Shown here: piece after piece, positions 44,207-52,668 of the stretch | How positions within the stretch are numbered: the first letter of the stretch is position 1 | Layout of the letters: each line of letters starts with the position of its first letter | Origin: Jeotgalicoccus sp. | GTDB taxonomy: Bacteria > Bacillota > Bacilli > Staphylococcales > Salinicoccaceae | DNA length: 64,000 bases | Assembly: GCA_003513765.1 (NCBI GenBank) | Contig: DONT01000004.1 | Coordinates: 230,532 to 294,531 of the forward strand | Direction of reading: 5' to 3' | Made by a program: the position numbers and the translations under genes | Notes under the pieces: generated by a model | Seen by the model: the letters and a program-made list of their open reading frames with translations, nothing else | The model's database searches: none | Told to the model about the DNA's origin: nothing

Positions 44207-44223
44207 GGAGCGAAAACAATATA

Positions 44224-44262
44224 AAAAAACTGGTACCACTTGTGTAAGTGATACCAGTTTTT
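44224..44262 (-). terminator. Terminator of rpmB
   Basis: ACTGGTA (44229-44235) pairs with TACCAGT (44252-44258) and CACTT with AAGTG inside, one mismatch. On the minus strand the stem is followed by a run of T. Confidence 0.88.
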
Positions 44263-44273
44263 AAATTGAAGTA

Positions 44274-44459
44274 TTAAACACGTTCAACTTTACCTGATTT
44301 TAGCGCGCGAGCAGAAACCCAAACTTTTTTAGGTTTGCCGTCAACCAAGATTCTAACTTTTTGAAGGTTAGCTCCAAAAGTTCTTTTGCTTGAGTTAAGC
44401 GCGTGAGAACGGTTGTTACCAGATCTAGATCTGCGTCCTGTTACATAACATTCTTTCAC
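44274..44459 (-). CDS. rpmB: 50S ribosomal protein L28
   Basis: A 61-residue ribosomal protein L28. ECYVTGRRSRSGNNRSHALNSSKRTFGANLQ is the conserved core (positions 3-34) and lacks the CxxC pairs of zinc-binding L28. The start is GTG at 44459 with AAAGGAG about 10 bp upstream; no ATG is available. It is transcribed alone, away from the neighbouring genes, as in other staphylococci. Confidence 0.96.
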   Translation of the reverse strand: MKECYVTGRRSRSGNNRSHALNSSKRTFGANLQKVRILVDGKPKKVWVSARALKSGKVERV

Positions 44460-44525
44460 CTTAATCCCACTCCTTTAATTTAATTTACATAATCATGTTC
44501 ATCTGTTCTTTATGCATACTCTAAT

Positions 44526-44554
44526 ATGATACATTAATTCACTATTATTGTCTA
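44526..44554 (-). promoter_or_regulatory. Promoter of rpmB
   Basis: Read on the minus strand: TAGACA (44549-44554), a 17-bp spacer and TATCAT (44526-44531). It lies about 65 bp before the rpmB start. Confidence 0.65.
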
Positions 44555-44673
44555 TATATTTCGCACAAAATCGCTGGTTTTCAAAAGCGCTAAATTGAAG
44601 TTTTACAGCAGGATATGAATTTTTTAATAAATACTATTTGAGTATCCGCTGGATTAATACTTTAAAAAAGTTG

Positions 44674-44701
44674 TTTACGCTGTAATTCTACATGGTACGA
44701 T
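44674..44701 (+). promoter_or_regulatory. Candidate promoter of the SPFH operon
   Basis: TTTACG (44674-44679), a 16-bp spacer and TACGAT (44696-44701). AGGAGGAAGGG follows just before the ATG at 44775. Confidence 0.5.
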
Positions 44702-44774
44702 AGTCTGGTGAGAAAAATGCGCAGGTAACTCAAAATTTATTTTAAAAATAAGAATATAAAAGGAGGAAGGGTAA

Positions 44775-45041
44775 ATGTTTAAATTACTGCTGTTTGCAGG
44801 AATTATGATCGCTATTTTAATTATCGCACTCGCTTATATATTCCGGCATGAGCTGGCAACTCTCGGACATAAGTACGGTGAATATGATGATATAAAAAAG
44901 CTTAAGCATGAAATTAAACGCAAAAACATTACGTATGATGCGCATATGAAAAAGTTTGGTCATACTGTAGAAGCAGAAATGCTGGAAAAAGAAATAAAAG
45001 AACTCGAACAACTTAAGATGGAAATGGAGCAGAAAAAATGA
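44775..45041 (+). CDS. Small membrane protein with coiled coil
   Basis: An 88-residue protein I do not recognise. The first 24 residues form one membrane helix (MFKLLLFAGIMIAILIIALA). The rest is a charged, Lys/Glu-rich helix with heptad-like spacing (about 33-88), probably a cytoplasmic coiled coil. It has a strong ribosome site (AGGAGGAAGGG) and overlaps the SPFH gene by 4 bp, so the two are translationally coupled and likely form one complex; this is inference. Confidence 0.75.
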   Translation: MFKLLLFAGIMIAILIIALAYIFRHELATLGHKYGEYDDIKKLKHEIKRKNITYDAHMKKFGHTVEAEMLEKEIKELEQLKMEMEQKK

Positions 45042-45856
45042 AAAAAATGTATACAGCAATAGGTGTCGGTATTTTAGTTATTGCAGGTTTAATCGCCGGC
45101 TTGATTTTAATGGTATCGAAAGTGGAAAACGGACACGTAGGTGTTATTTACAGCATTAACGGCGGGGTTCAGGATGAAGTGCTCGGTCAGGGATGGCATC
45201 TTGTTTATCCGACGGAGCGCGTGATTGAATATCCGGTCCGTACACAGAATAAGAACTATGAATCACTTGCAGTCGCAACGATTGACGGTAAAACAATCAA
45301 TATGCCGGTAGCGCTGAACTATCATGTCGACAGTGAAAAAGCATCGGCAGTCTATAAAAAATTCGGTAACATTACTATAGAAGATTTAGAAGAAGGTTAC
45401 ATAAAAACACGTATTAATGATGCGCTTCGTCAAACGGTTTCCGATTACACTGTAATCGAAGCATTCGGTGAACGCATCGGCGATATTAAACTGGAAACGA
45501 TTGAAATTGCGAAAGCTGATCTTGAAAAAGACGGTATTATTATTGAGGATATTATGCTGAGTGCACCTCAGCCGGATGCTGAAACTCAAAAAGCGATAGA
45601 TGACCGTGTGAAAGCCACTCAGGAGCTTGAACGTAAGAAAACAGATAAGCTGATTGCAACTGAAGAAGCAGAACGTAAACGTATTGAAGCAGAAGGTGAA
45701 GCTGAAGCCAACAGAGTGGTACAGGAATCACTAAGCGAAGAAGTACTCATGCAGCAGTTAATTGAGAAATGGAATGGTACACAGCCGATCTCAATCGGCG
45801 GCGACGGTGTTATTGTAGACCTGCCGCAGGCCGAGCCGGAAGCAGAGGAAGAATAA
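45038..45856 (+). CDS. SPFH/prohibitin-family membrane protein
   Basis: A 272-residue prohibitin-like protein. It has an N-terminal membrane anchor (about 4-26) and the SPFH (band 7) domain from about 27 to 190, with VENGHVGVIYSINGGVQDEVLGQGWHL-type entry (positions 30-57). An Ala/Glu/Arg-rich coiled coil follows (about 190-235, EEAERKRIEAEGEAEANR), then a short acidic tail. SPFH proteins form large ring or cage assemblies that organise membranes and proteases. It differs from the flotillin class in having one short coiled coil and no long repeats. The pair has its own terminator. The biological role here is unknown. Confidence 0.88.
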   Translation: MKKMYTAIGVGILVIAGLIAGLILMVSKVENGHVGVIYSINGGVQDEVLGQGWHLVYPTERVIEYPVRTQNKNYESLAVATIDGKTINMPVALNYHVDSEKASAVYKKFGNITIEDLEEGYIKTRINDALRQTVSDYTVIEAFGERIGDIKLETIEIAKADLEKDGIIIEDIMLSAPQPDAETQKAIDDRVKATQELERKKTDKLIATEEAERKRIEAEGEAEANRVVQESLSEEVLMQQLIEKWNGTQPISIGGDGVIVDLPQAEPEAEEE

Positions 45857-45868
45857 AAATTATACGAT

Positions 45869-45909
45869 AAAACACGCACTGCTCCTCCGGGACTGAGCGT
45901 GTTTTTATT
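45869..45909 (+). terminator. Terminator of the SPFH operon
   Basis: AAAACACGC (45869-45877) pairs with GCGTGTTTT (45897-45905), with a TCC/GGA inner helix possible, followed by T-rich sequence. Confidence 0.8.
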
Positions 45910-46012
45910 TGAGAATACATTTATCGTCAGCAGAATTAATCGGATTCATATTATGTGTGTTTAAGCAAAATACAGTATGATATAATATTATCGATAACAA
46001 ACAAGTGAAAAG

Positions 46013-46077
46013 TTAACTTTGCAGCCCGGTAAATACTATAATAACACTTGTATTTGACCTGGGAATTTGCTTATAAT
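46013..46077 (+). promoter_or_regulatory. Promoter region of yloU-fakA
   Basis: Two candidates: TTAACT (46013-46018) 18 bp from TATAAT (46037-46042), and TTGTAT (46048-46053) 18 bp from TATAAT (46072-46077). The better-looking TTGACC at 46054 is only 12 bp from the second -10, so it does not fit it. Confidence 0.55.
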
Positions 46078-46104
46078 TAAATGATGTATTAGGAGGCGAA
46101 ATAA

Positions 46105-46473
46105 ATGGCGCTGGAAATTGAAAATGAATTAGGCAAAATTGAAATTTCTACAGACGTAATAGCAAACATTGCTGGCGGTACCGTCGTCGAATCATACGGC
46201 GTAGTCGGTATGGCTTCTAAAAACCAGGTCCGTGACGGATTTGCGGAATTGCTTGGTAAAGAAAATTATTCACGCGGTGTAATTGTCGATCACAATGAAG
46301 GCAAACTGACGATTGAATTATATATTATCGTCGGATACGGAGTGAAAATTTCAGAAGTGGCAGCAAACGTACAATCAACAGTAAAATATAAACTTGAAAA
46401 AACATTAGGCTTAAGTATTGAAGCTGTAAATATACACGTACAAGGTGTACGCATTATCGGCGGAGACGAATAG
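46105..46473 (+). CDS. yloU: Asp23/Gls24 family envelope protein YloU
   Basis: A 122-residue Asp23-domain protein (residues about 5-110) with ISTDVIANIAGGTVVESYGVVGM as the conserved opening and VNIHVQGVRI near the end. Such proteins sit at the membrane in Gram-positives and affect envelope stress. The gene lies directly before fakA in Bacilli, which suggests a link to fatty acid handling, though the mechanism is unknown. AGGAGG precedes the ATG. Confidence 0.93.
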   Translation: MALEIENELGKIEISTDVIANIAGGTVVESYGVVGMASKNQVRDGFAELLGKENYSRGVIVDHNEGKLTIELYIIVGYGVKISEVAANVQSTVKYKLEKTLGLSIEAVNIHVQGVRIIGGDE

Positions 46474-46494
46474 TTGGGGAGGATTTACAATACA

Positions 46495-48141
46495 ATGGAT
46501 AAGATAGATGGCTTGATGTTCCGCCGGATGATTTTGAGCGGGGCGCGTAACCTGAAAAAAAATGCTGATTATGTAGATTCATTAAACGTTTTCCCCGTCC
46601 CTGACGGTGATACGGGTACAAATATGAATCTTTCGATGTCTTCAGGCGCAGCTGAAGTTGAGCCGCTTGACGACGCTCATATAGGAAACGTAGGGAAACA
46701 TTTCTCTAAAGGACTTCTTATGGGTGCACGCGGCAACTCAGGTGTTATTCTTTCGCAATTATTTAGAGGATTCTCTAAAGCGATCGAAACAAAGGAAGAA
46801 ATTGATGCAGATGACTTTATCGAAGCGTTAAAACAAGGTGTAAATACTGCATATAAAGCGGTAATGAAGCCAGTTGAAGGTACAATTTTAACTGTCGCAA
46901 AAGATGCAGGGAAAAAAGCGGAAGAGTTTAATGGAACTGACGTATCTATAGTCGAGCTTATCACTTCGACGCTTGAAGAAGCTAAAGCTTCACTTAAACG
47001 CACACCAGATCTGCTCCCTGTACTGAAAGAAGTCGGCGTTGTCGATTCAGGCGGCCAGGGACTTGTCTATGTATACGAAGGTTTCTTAAGTGCACTTACA
47101 GGCGAAGAAATTCCTGAGAATGCTGTACAGGCGAGTGAGTCATTTGCTGACGACGGGCATGACCACGATAATGATTTTAACGACTTTATGAGCGTGGACG
47201 ACATTGAACACGGTTACTGTACTGAGTTCATGGTGCGTTTTGCAGATGATAAACGCACGTTTAACGAAGATGAATTCCGTAATGAAATGAGTGAATTCGG
47301 TGACTCGCTGCTCGTAATAAATGACGATGAAATTGTCAAAGTACACGTGCACACCGAGAGACCTGGAGAAGCATTTACTTATGCTGCAACTTACGGTGAA
47401 CTCATTAAGATGAAAGTCGAAAACATGCGCGAACAATTTAGAACTGTTCACGGTGAGAAAAATAATGCTGCTGAAAAGCAGTCTTACGATACGGCAATTA
47501 TTACTGTTTCTTCAGGAGACGGCATCAATGAACTGTTCAAGAGCATCGGTGTTACACACGTTATTAACGGCGGCCAGACGATGAATCCGGCAACGGAAGA
47601 TATTGTTAACGTTATTAAAGACGAAGATGTTAAACAGGTCATTATTCTGCCGAACAATAAAAATATAATCATGGCAGCTGAACAAGCGGTGGAAGTACTT
47701 GAAATTCCGGCGATTGTCGTTGCTTCAACATCGATTCCTGAAGGACTTGCAAGTATGCTCAGCTTTAATCCGGAAGCTTCGCTTGAAGATAACAAAGCTG
47801 CAATGAGCGAGTCACTTGAACATGTTCAAACAGGACAGGTGACTTATTCAGTCCGAGATACTAAAATAGATGGTGTGGACATTAAGAAAGACCAGCATAT
47901 GGGTATTGCCGAAGGTAAAATTATTACTGCCAACGACTCTAAAAAGGACACGCTTCATACGCTTATCAGTAAAATGATTAACGAAGATACTGAAATCATT
48001 ACAATACTGATTGGTGAAGACGGTACTGAAGAAGAAGTTGAATCAGTGATTGAAGATATTGAAGGCACGCATGAAGATGTTGAATTTGAAATTCATAATG
48101 GTGCACAGCCAGTCTACAGCTATTTAATATCTGTAGAATAG
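46495..48141 (+). CDS. fakA: Fatty acid kinase catalytic protein FakA (DAK2 family, YloV)
   Basis: A 548-residue kinase that phosphorylates exogenous fatty acids presented by FakB proteins to acyl phosphates, which feed PlsX/PlsY or FASII. The N-terminal DhaL/Dak2 domain (1-200) has FPVPDGDTGTNM with the metal-binding aspartates, and GARGNSGVILSQLFRG. A middle and a C-terminal DegV-like domain (from about 310) follow. I use the ATG at 46495 with GGGGAGGAT upstream, which gives the same length as S. aureus FakA; a TTG 21 bp earlier is unlikely. No fakB lies in this window. Confidence 0.95.
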   Translation: MDKIDGLMFRRMILSGARNLKKNADYVDSLNVFPVPDGDTGTNMNLSMSSGAAEVEPLDDAHIGNVGKHFSKGLLMGARGNSGVILSQLFRGFSKAIETKEEIDADDFIEALKQGVNTAYKAVMKPVEGTILTVAKDAGKKAEEFNGTDVSIVELITSTLEEAKASLKRTPDLLPVLKEVGVVDSGGQGLVYVYEGFLSALTGEEIPENAVQASESFADDGHDHDNDFNDFMSVDDIEHGYCTEFMVRFADDKRTFNEDEFRNEMSEFGDSLLVINDDEIVKVHVHTERPGEAFTYAATYGELIKMKVENMREQFRTVHGEKNNAAEKQSYDTAIITVSSGDGINELFKSIGVTHVINGGQTMNPATEDIVNVIKDEDVKQVIILPNNKNIIMAAEQAVEVLEIPAIVVASTSIPEGLASMLSFNPEASLEDNKAAMSESLEHVQTGQVTYSVRDTKIDGVDIKKDQHMGIAEGKIITANDSKKDTLHTLISKMINEDTEIITILIGEDGTEEEVESVIEDIEGTHEDVEFEIHNGAQPVYSYLISVE

Positions 48142-48148
48142 CAATATC

Positions 48149-48179
48149 AGCCACATCGGTTATTCCGATGTGGCTTTTT
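48149..48179 (+). terminator. Terminator after fakA
   Basis: AGCCACATCGG (48149-48159) pairs perfectly with CCGATGTGGCT (48165-48175), followed by T. The next ribosome site begins only about 10 bp later, so sdaAB either depends on read-through or has a promoter I did not find. Confidence 0.88.
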
Positions 48180-48201
48180 GCACTTTAGGAGGGGGATATA
48201 T

Positions 48202-48867
48202 ATGAAGTTTAAAAGCGTTTTTGATATAATCGGTCCAGTAATGGTCGGACCGTCATCATCACATACAGCAGGAGCAGCACGAATTGGACTCCTCGCAAGA
48301 AGTCTGTTTGGCGGTCAGCCGGACAAGGTGGACATCTATCTGTACGGCTCGTTCCGCGATACCTATCAGGGACACGCGACAGACGTTGCACTTCTCGGCG
48401 GGATTCTCGGCTATGATACCGACGACGAAAGAATTATCAACGCCAAAAAAGAAGCGGAAAACAATAACTTAACGTATAATTTTATCGAAATGAATGAAGA
48501 ACGCTCACATCCGAATACAGCGGTGCTGCATTTATATAAAGGTGAAGAAGAGCTCGTCATCGAAGGCGTATCAATCGGCGGCGGTAAGATAGAGCTCGTG
48601 AGTATTAACGGCTACAACATAAATATTTCAGGCAACTATCATGCGCTGCTCGTCTTCCATAAAGATGAATTCGGAACGATTGCACGCGTAACGACAAAAC
48701 TCGGCGATGAAAAGCTGAATATTTCACAGATGAGTGTGTCCCGTAAAGAAAAGGGGCAGGTTGCTTTAATGACGGTAGAACTCGATGATACAATTTTACC
48801 GGGAGCATTAGAGGAAATAAGAGCGGTTAAAGGCGTTGACCGCGTAATTGAAATGACAGGAGGATAA
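48202..48867 (+). CDS. sdaAB: L-serine dehydratase, beta subunit
   Basis: A 221-residue subunit of the iron-sulfur serine dehydratase that makes pyruvate and ammonia from L-serine. KSVFDIIGPVMVGPSSSHTAGAARIG is the conserved start (positions 4-29), and a C-terminal ACT domain (about 148-218) may bind serine. The ATG at 48202 follows AGGAGGGGG. sdaAA follows after 3 bp. The order fakA-sdaAB-sdaAA-recG is that of Bacillus. Confidence 0.95.
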   Translation: MKFKSVFDIIGPVMVGPSSSHTAGAARIGLLARSLFGGQPDKVDIYLYGSFRDTYQGHATDVALLGGILGYDTDDERIINAKKEAENNNLTYNFIEMNEERSHPNTAVLHLYKGEEELVIEGVSIGGGKIELVSINGYNINISGNYHALLVFHKDEFGTIARVTTKLGDEKLNISQMSVSRKEKGQVALMTVELDDTILPGALEEIRAVKGVDRVIEMTGG

Positions 48868-48870
48868 TTC

Positions 48871-49746
48871 ATGTTTAACAGTATAAATCAATTAACAGAA
48901 CGTGCACTGTCAGAAGGTATTTCTCTGTCTGAAGTAATGATCAGACAGGAAATGGAAGCGACGGGACAAAGTTACCTCGATATATATAATTTAATGAAAA
49001 CCAACTTAATGACGATGGAAGGTGCTGTCACAGAAGGCCTTGCAGGTGTAAATTCAACGACAGGTCTGACAGGGATGGACGCAGTCAAAATGCAAAAGTA
49101 CATCGAGTCGGGCAAAGGGCTGAGCGGTGATCTTAACCTGATGGCGATTGCGTATGCAGTCAGTACGAACGAAGTAAACGCAGCAATGGGTAAAATCTGT
49201 GCGACACCGACAGCAGGCTCTGCGGGCGTTGTGCCGGGTGTATTATTTGCGATGGTTAAAAAAGATCCATCGATTACAGAAGAACAGAAAATACGTTTCC
49301 TGTTTACTTCGGGTGCCTTCGGTTTTGTTGTAGCAAATAACGCAAGCATCTCAGGTGCTGCAGGCGGCTGCCAGGCGGAAATCGGCAGTGCCAGCGCAAT
49401 GGCAGCAGCCGCCCTCGTTGAACTCGCAGGCGGTACGCCTGACATGAGTGCTCATGCATTCGCGATTGCAATGAAAAATATGCTGGGGCTCGTGTGTGAT
49501 CCTGTGGCAGGTCTCGTTGAAGTGCCATGTGTTAAACGTAACGCAGCAGGCGCAACGAACGCACTGACTGCAGCGGATATGGCTTTAGCTGGTATTGAAT
49601 CACGAATTCCTGCTGACGAAGTGATCGAAGCAATGTACAAGATTGGTTTAACAATGCCATCGGCATTACGTGAAACAGGACGCGGCGGACTTGCTGCAAC
49701 TCCGACGGGAGAACGCTTGAAAGCTGAACTTTTCGGTGCGAAATAA
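48871..49746 (+). CDS. sdaAA: L-serine dehydratase, alpha subunit
   Basis: A 291-residue catalytic subunit holding the oxygen-sensitive [4Fe-4S] cluster. Cysteines in GKICATPTAGSAGVVPG, GLVCDPVAGLVEVPC and the GGCQAEIGSASAMAA segment are conserved. The stop shares one base with the recG start. Confidence 0.95.
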   Translation: MFNSINQLTERALSEGISLSEVMIRQEMEATGQSYLDIYNLMKTNLMTMEGAVTEGLAGVNSTTGLTGMDAVKMQKYIESGKGLSGDLNLMAIAYAVSTNEVNAAMGKICATPTAGSAGVVPGVLFAMVKKDPSITEEQKIRFLFTSGAFGFVVANNASISGAAGGCQAEIGSASAMAAAALVELAGGTPDMSAHAFAIAMKNMLGLVCDPVAGLVEVPCVKRNAAGATNALTAADMALAGIESRIPADEVIEAMYKIGLTMPSALRETGRGGLAATPTGERLKAELFGAK

Positions 49747-51713
49747 TGAGCGGCATTCACGTCGTTCAAAGTCCCGATAGAAGTATTAAAGAATTAAAAG
49801 GCGTCGGCGACAAGGTGGCAGAGAAATTGTTTGCTTTAGAAATTACGGGCATGAACGATGTGCTCTTCTGCCTGCCGGCGGGCTACATAGATCACAGCGT
49901 CGTCAATTTAAATGAAGCAGAAGATGGTGCAAATCTGACAGTTGAAGGTACGGTAAAAACAGAACCGCAGATCGCTTTTTTCCGTAAAGGTAAAAGCCGC
50001 CTGACATTCTTTATGGATGTCGACGGTATTTACGTCAAAGTGACATTTTTTAATCAGCCGTATTTAAAGAGTAAAATCATCAATGGTGAATTTGCACGGC
50101 TCTACGGTAAATTTAACCGCAATAAGCTTGAAATTAACGGCACGAAATTAATTTTTGAAGCCGGCGGCGGCTACCAGGTGAAATACCCGCTCGGCGGTGT
50201 CATGCAGGCAAAAACTTTCCAGAAAATTGTCCGTTCGGCTTTTGAGACCGCAACGTTTAATGTCGATCTGCCGGAGGATTTAAAGCGGAAGTACAAACTG
50301 ATGCCGGTGCGTGATGCGCTGTATGCACTGCACTTCCCGGACAGCCACGCAATGGTCGATGCTGCCAGGCGGACGATTAAATTTTATGAGCTGTACCACT
50401 ATCAGCTTAAAATTATGGAGCGCCGTCAAAAAGAACGGGTCAGAAACGAAAGATTTATAGTCGACTATAAAATCGATGAGCTGAGAGAATTTATCGACAC
50501 GCTGCCGTTTGAATTAACAGGTGACCAGAAAAAAAGTGTCAATGATATATGCCGTGACTTTAAGCAGAATATATCGATGCACCGGCTCCTCCAGGGGGAT
50601 GTGGGGAGTGGTAAAACGATAGTCGCCGGAATTTGTGTCTACGCAGTAAAAACAATCGGCGAGCAGAGTGCCGTGATGGTGCCGACAGAAGTGCTGGCGA
50701 ATCAGCACTATGAAAGCTTTAAAGATACGTACGGAGATAAATTGACGATTGCTAAACTTACGGGGACGACGAAACCAGCCGAGAAACGAGAAATACTTTC
50801 CAGGCTGGCTGCAGGTGAAATCGATCTTTTAGTCGGGACGCATTCGCTGATAGAGGACGACGTTGTATTCGACCGCCTGTCATTTATAATTACCGATGAG
50901 CAGCACCGGTTTGGTGTGAATCAGCGGGAAAAACTGAATAACAAGGCTTACCGAAAAAACGTGCTGTACATGACCGCAACACCGATTCCGAGAACTTTAT
51001 CGATTACATCTTACGGCGATATGGACGTTTCCGTAATTCGCGAAATGCCGAAGGGCCGTATTCCCATCGACACAGAATGGCGCGGCTTTAAAGAAATCGA
51101 CTACGTGCTGGAGTTCGTTAAATCCGAAATCGATAAAGGGCACAGCGCTTATATCGTTGCGCCTTTAATCGAAGAGTCGGAGACGCTCGATTTGAAAAAC
51201 GTCTATGAAATTTACGAAATTTTTGAAGAATACTTTAGTCCGGAAGATGTCGTTTTAGTCCACGGACGGATGAAAGCTGAAGAGAAAAATGAAGCAATGC
51301 GTTCGTTTGAAGCGCTGGAAAAACCGCTGCTTGTCTCGACGACGGTAATCGAAGTCGGTATTAACGTGCCGAACGCGACTGCGATTGTCATATTTAATGC
51401 TGAACGTTTCGGACTGTCTACGCTGCACCAGCTGCGCGGGCGGGTCGGGAGAAGCAGTAAAAAGAGTTACTGTATTTTAGTCAGCGATCCGGCAACGGAA
51501 AATGCGAAACAACGTATGGATATTATGACGAGCACGACGGACGGTTTCGTCTTAAGTGAACGCGACCTTGAAATGAGGGGGCCCGGAGATTACTTCGGCG
51601 TGCGCCAAAGCGGACTGCCTCAGTTTAAAGTAGCGGATATTACTGAAGACTACAGAATACTTGAAGTCGCGCGTGAAGAAGCGGTTAAAGTATATGAAAG
51701 TAATCATTTATAA
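49746..51713 (+). CDS. recG: ATP-dependent DNA helicase RecG
   Basis: A 655-residue fork-remodelling helicase. The N-terminal wedge domain (OB fold) is about 1-215, Walker A GDVGSGKT is 284-291, the DEQH box follows in ITDEQHRFG, and TATPIPRTL, LVSTTVIEVGINVPNA, QLRGRVGRS and the C-terminal FGVRQSGLPQF complete the family set. It is a little shorter than the usual 680 residues at the N terminus but has all motifs. Confidence 0.96.
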   Translation: MSGIHVVQSPDRSIKELKGVGDKVAEKLFALEITGMNDVLFCLPAGYIDHSVVNLNEAEDGANLTVEGTVKTEPQIAFFRKGKSRLTFFMDVDGIYVKVTFFNQPYLKSKIINGEFARLYGKFNRNKLEINGTKLIFEAGGGYQVKYPLGGVMQAKTFQKIVRSAFETATFNVDLPEDLKRKYKLMPVRDALYALHFPDSHAMVDAARRTIKFYELYHYQLKIMERRQKERVRNERFIVDYKIDELREFIDTLPFELTGDQKKSVNDICRDFKQNISMHRLLQGDVGSGKTIVAGICVYAVKTIGEQSAVMVPTEVLANQHYESFKDTYGDKLTIAKLTGTTKPAEKREILSRLAAGEIDLLVGTHSLIEDDVVFDRLSFIITDEQHRFGVNQREKLNNKAYRKNVLYMTATPIPRTLSITSYGDMDVSVIREMPKGRIPIDTEWRGFKEIDYVLEFVKSEIDKGHSAYIVAPLIEESETLDLKNVYEIYEIFEEYFSPEDVVLVHGRMKAEEKNEAMRSFEALEKPLLVSTTVIEVGINVPNATAIVIFNAERFGLSTLHQLRGRVGRSSKKSYCILVSDPATENAKQRMDIMTSTTDGFVLSERDLEMRGPGDYFGVRQSGLPQFKVADITEDYRILEVAREEAVKVYESNHL

Positions 51714-51739
51714 AATGCGCAGATGACTGGAGGGAACCC

Positions 51740-52360
51740 ATGAGAGTATTAGTAAGAACCGCTGGTGTATTAATGATTCTAGCTGCAATCGTGCTGTTTT
51801 TCTGGCAGGATATACGCGAATATTTTACCGATCAGGTCAACGACCGTTTAATAACCGCCTACCAGGACGGTGAAGATGATGTTAAGTTAAACCCGATTGA
51901 AACATTCGTCACCGGTGTCCAGCAGGACACTGAAGTTAATATCGGTGACGATATGGCGGGGGTTCTTGAGATTGCCAGTGCTGATATACTTGAACCGGTG
52001 TACAGGGGACCTCTGTCAGAAGAGAAATTGCGCAATGGTGTGAGCTTTTTAGAAGACACGGACAATCTTGAGATGCAGAACATTCCAATAGCAGGCCACC
52101 GGGTCGAAGGTGCCGGCATCCGCTTCAACTATATTGACCGCGCGAGCATCGGCGACGAGATAAACTTTATTACCCGTGATGAAACCCGGGTCTATGAAAT
52201 TACTGAAATGTTCGAAGTCGATCCGTCAGAAGTCGGCGTCCTCGATCAGACCCCAGGCGATCCGCAGGAACTCACACTGATTACATGTGAGGAATACAAT
52301 CCGGAAACGCTGCTGTTTGAGAAGCGGCTGATAGTGAAAGCGGAAATTGTTGAGAGCTAA
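51740..52360 (+). CDS. srtA: Class A sortase
   Basis: A 206-residue membrane transpeptidase that links LPXTG-type surface proteins to peptidoglycan. It has an N-terminal membrane anchor (about 5-23) and a sortase barrel with H120 in IAGHR, C183 in TLITC and R196 in FEKRLIV, the full catalytic triad. SIGDEINF matches the class A pattern. It is probably cotranscribed with recG (26-bp gap). This is not the usual genomic site of srtA in staphylococci; no substrate gene lies nearby. Confidence 0.92.
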   Translation: MRVLVRTAGVLMILAAIVLFFWQDIREYFTDQVNDRLITAYQDGEDDVKLNPIETFVTGVQQDTEVNIGDDMAGVLEIASADILEPVYRGPLSEEKLRNGVSFLEDTDNLEMQNIPIAGHRVEGAGIRFNYIDRASIGDEINFITRDETRVYEITEMFEVDPSEVGVLDQTPGDPQELTLITCEEYNPETLLFEKRLIVKAEIVES

Positions 52361-52409
52361 GTCTATTGATCGGTGAGCGCTGGTAAATTTTAAATTATAT
52401 AAACTATTA

Positions 52410-52450
52410 AGCATCTGAATCCCTTTATCGAGTGGATTTAGGTGCTTTTT
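52410..52450 (+). terminator. Terminator after srtA
   Basis: A 13-bp stem, 52410-52422 with 52434-52446, including two G-U pairs, is followed by T. Confidence 0.85.
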
Positions 52451-52515
52451 ATATTGGGCTGTGACGAGAATAACCCCATAACACTCGACAGAGTTTTCAG
52501 CGTGTTTCCCGGGCG

Positions 52516-52597
52516 ACAGTGTCTGACAAACCCATTTATCGGACAGTGTCGTTTCTACAGTGTCTGACAAACCCATTTATCGGACAGTGTCGTTTCC
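52516..52597. repeat. Two tandem copies of a 41-bp repeat
   Basis: Copies start at 52516 and 52557 and agree at 40 of 41 positions. Each contains GACAGTGTC, a near-palindrome, at its start or end, and TGTCTGA pairing with TCGGACA across a 12-nt loop. The sequence differs from the 41-bp repeat at the window start. Confidence 0.9.
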
Positions 52598-52668
52598 GAC
52601 ATTCAACGGTAAACTTTAAAAACTCGATCAGATTCCACGGCGAAATTTAAAATACTTTCCCAAATTAA

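Larger units (their letters stand above)
44460..44774. other. 315-bp divergent intergenic region, no gene
   Basis: It holds the rpmB promoter and ribosome site on the minus strand and a candidate promoter for the membrane/SPFH pair on the plus strand. The rest is AT-rich and I see no gene, repeat or convincing RNA in it. Confidence 0.6.

Noticed and set aside
51740..52360. The recG-downstream gene as a signal peptidase or generic membrane protein
   Set aside because: The GHR, TLITC and R196 triad and the SIGDEINF segment identify a sortase.
52226..52576. 116-codon minus-strand frame through the 41-bp repeat before fapR
   Set aside because: It overlaps srtA antisense, begins within the repeat and has no ribosome site.
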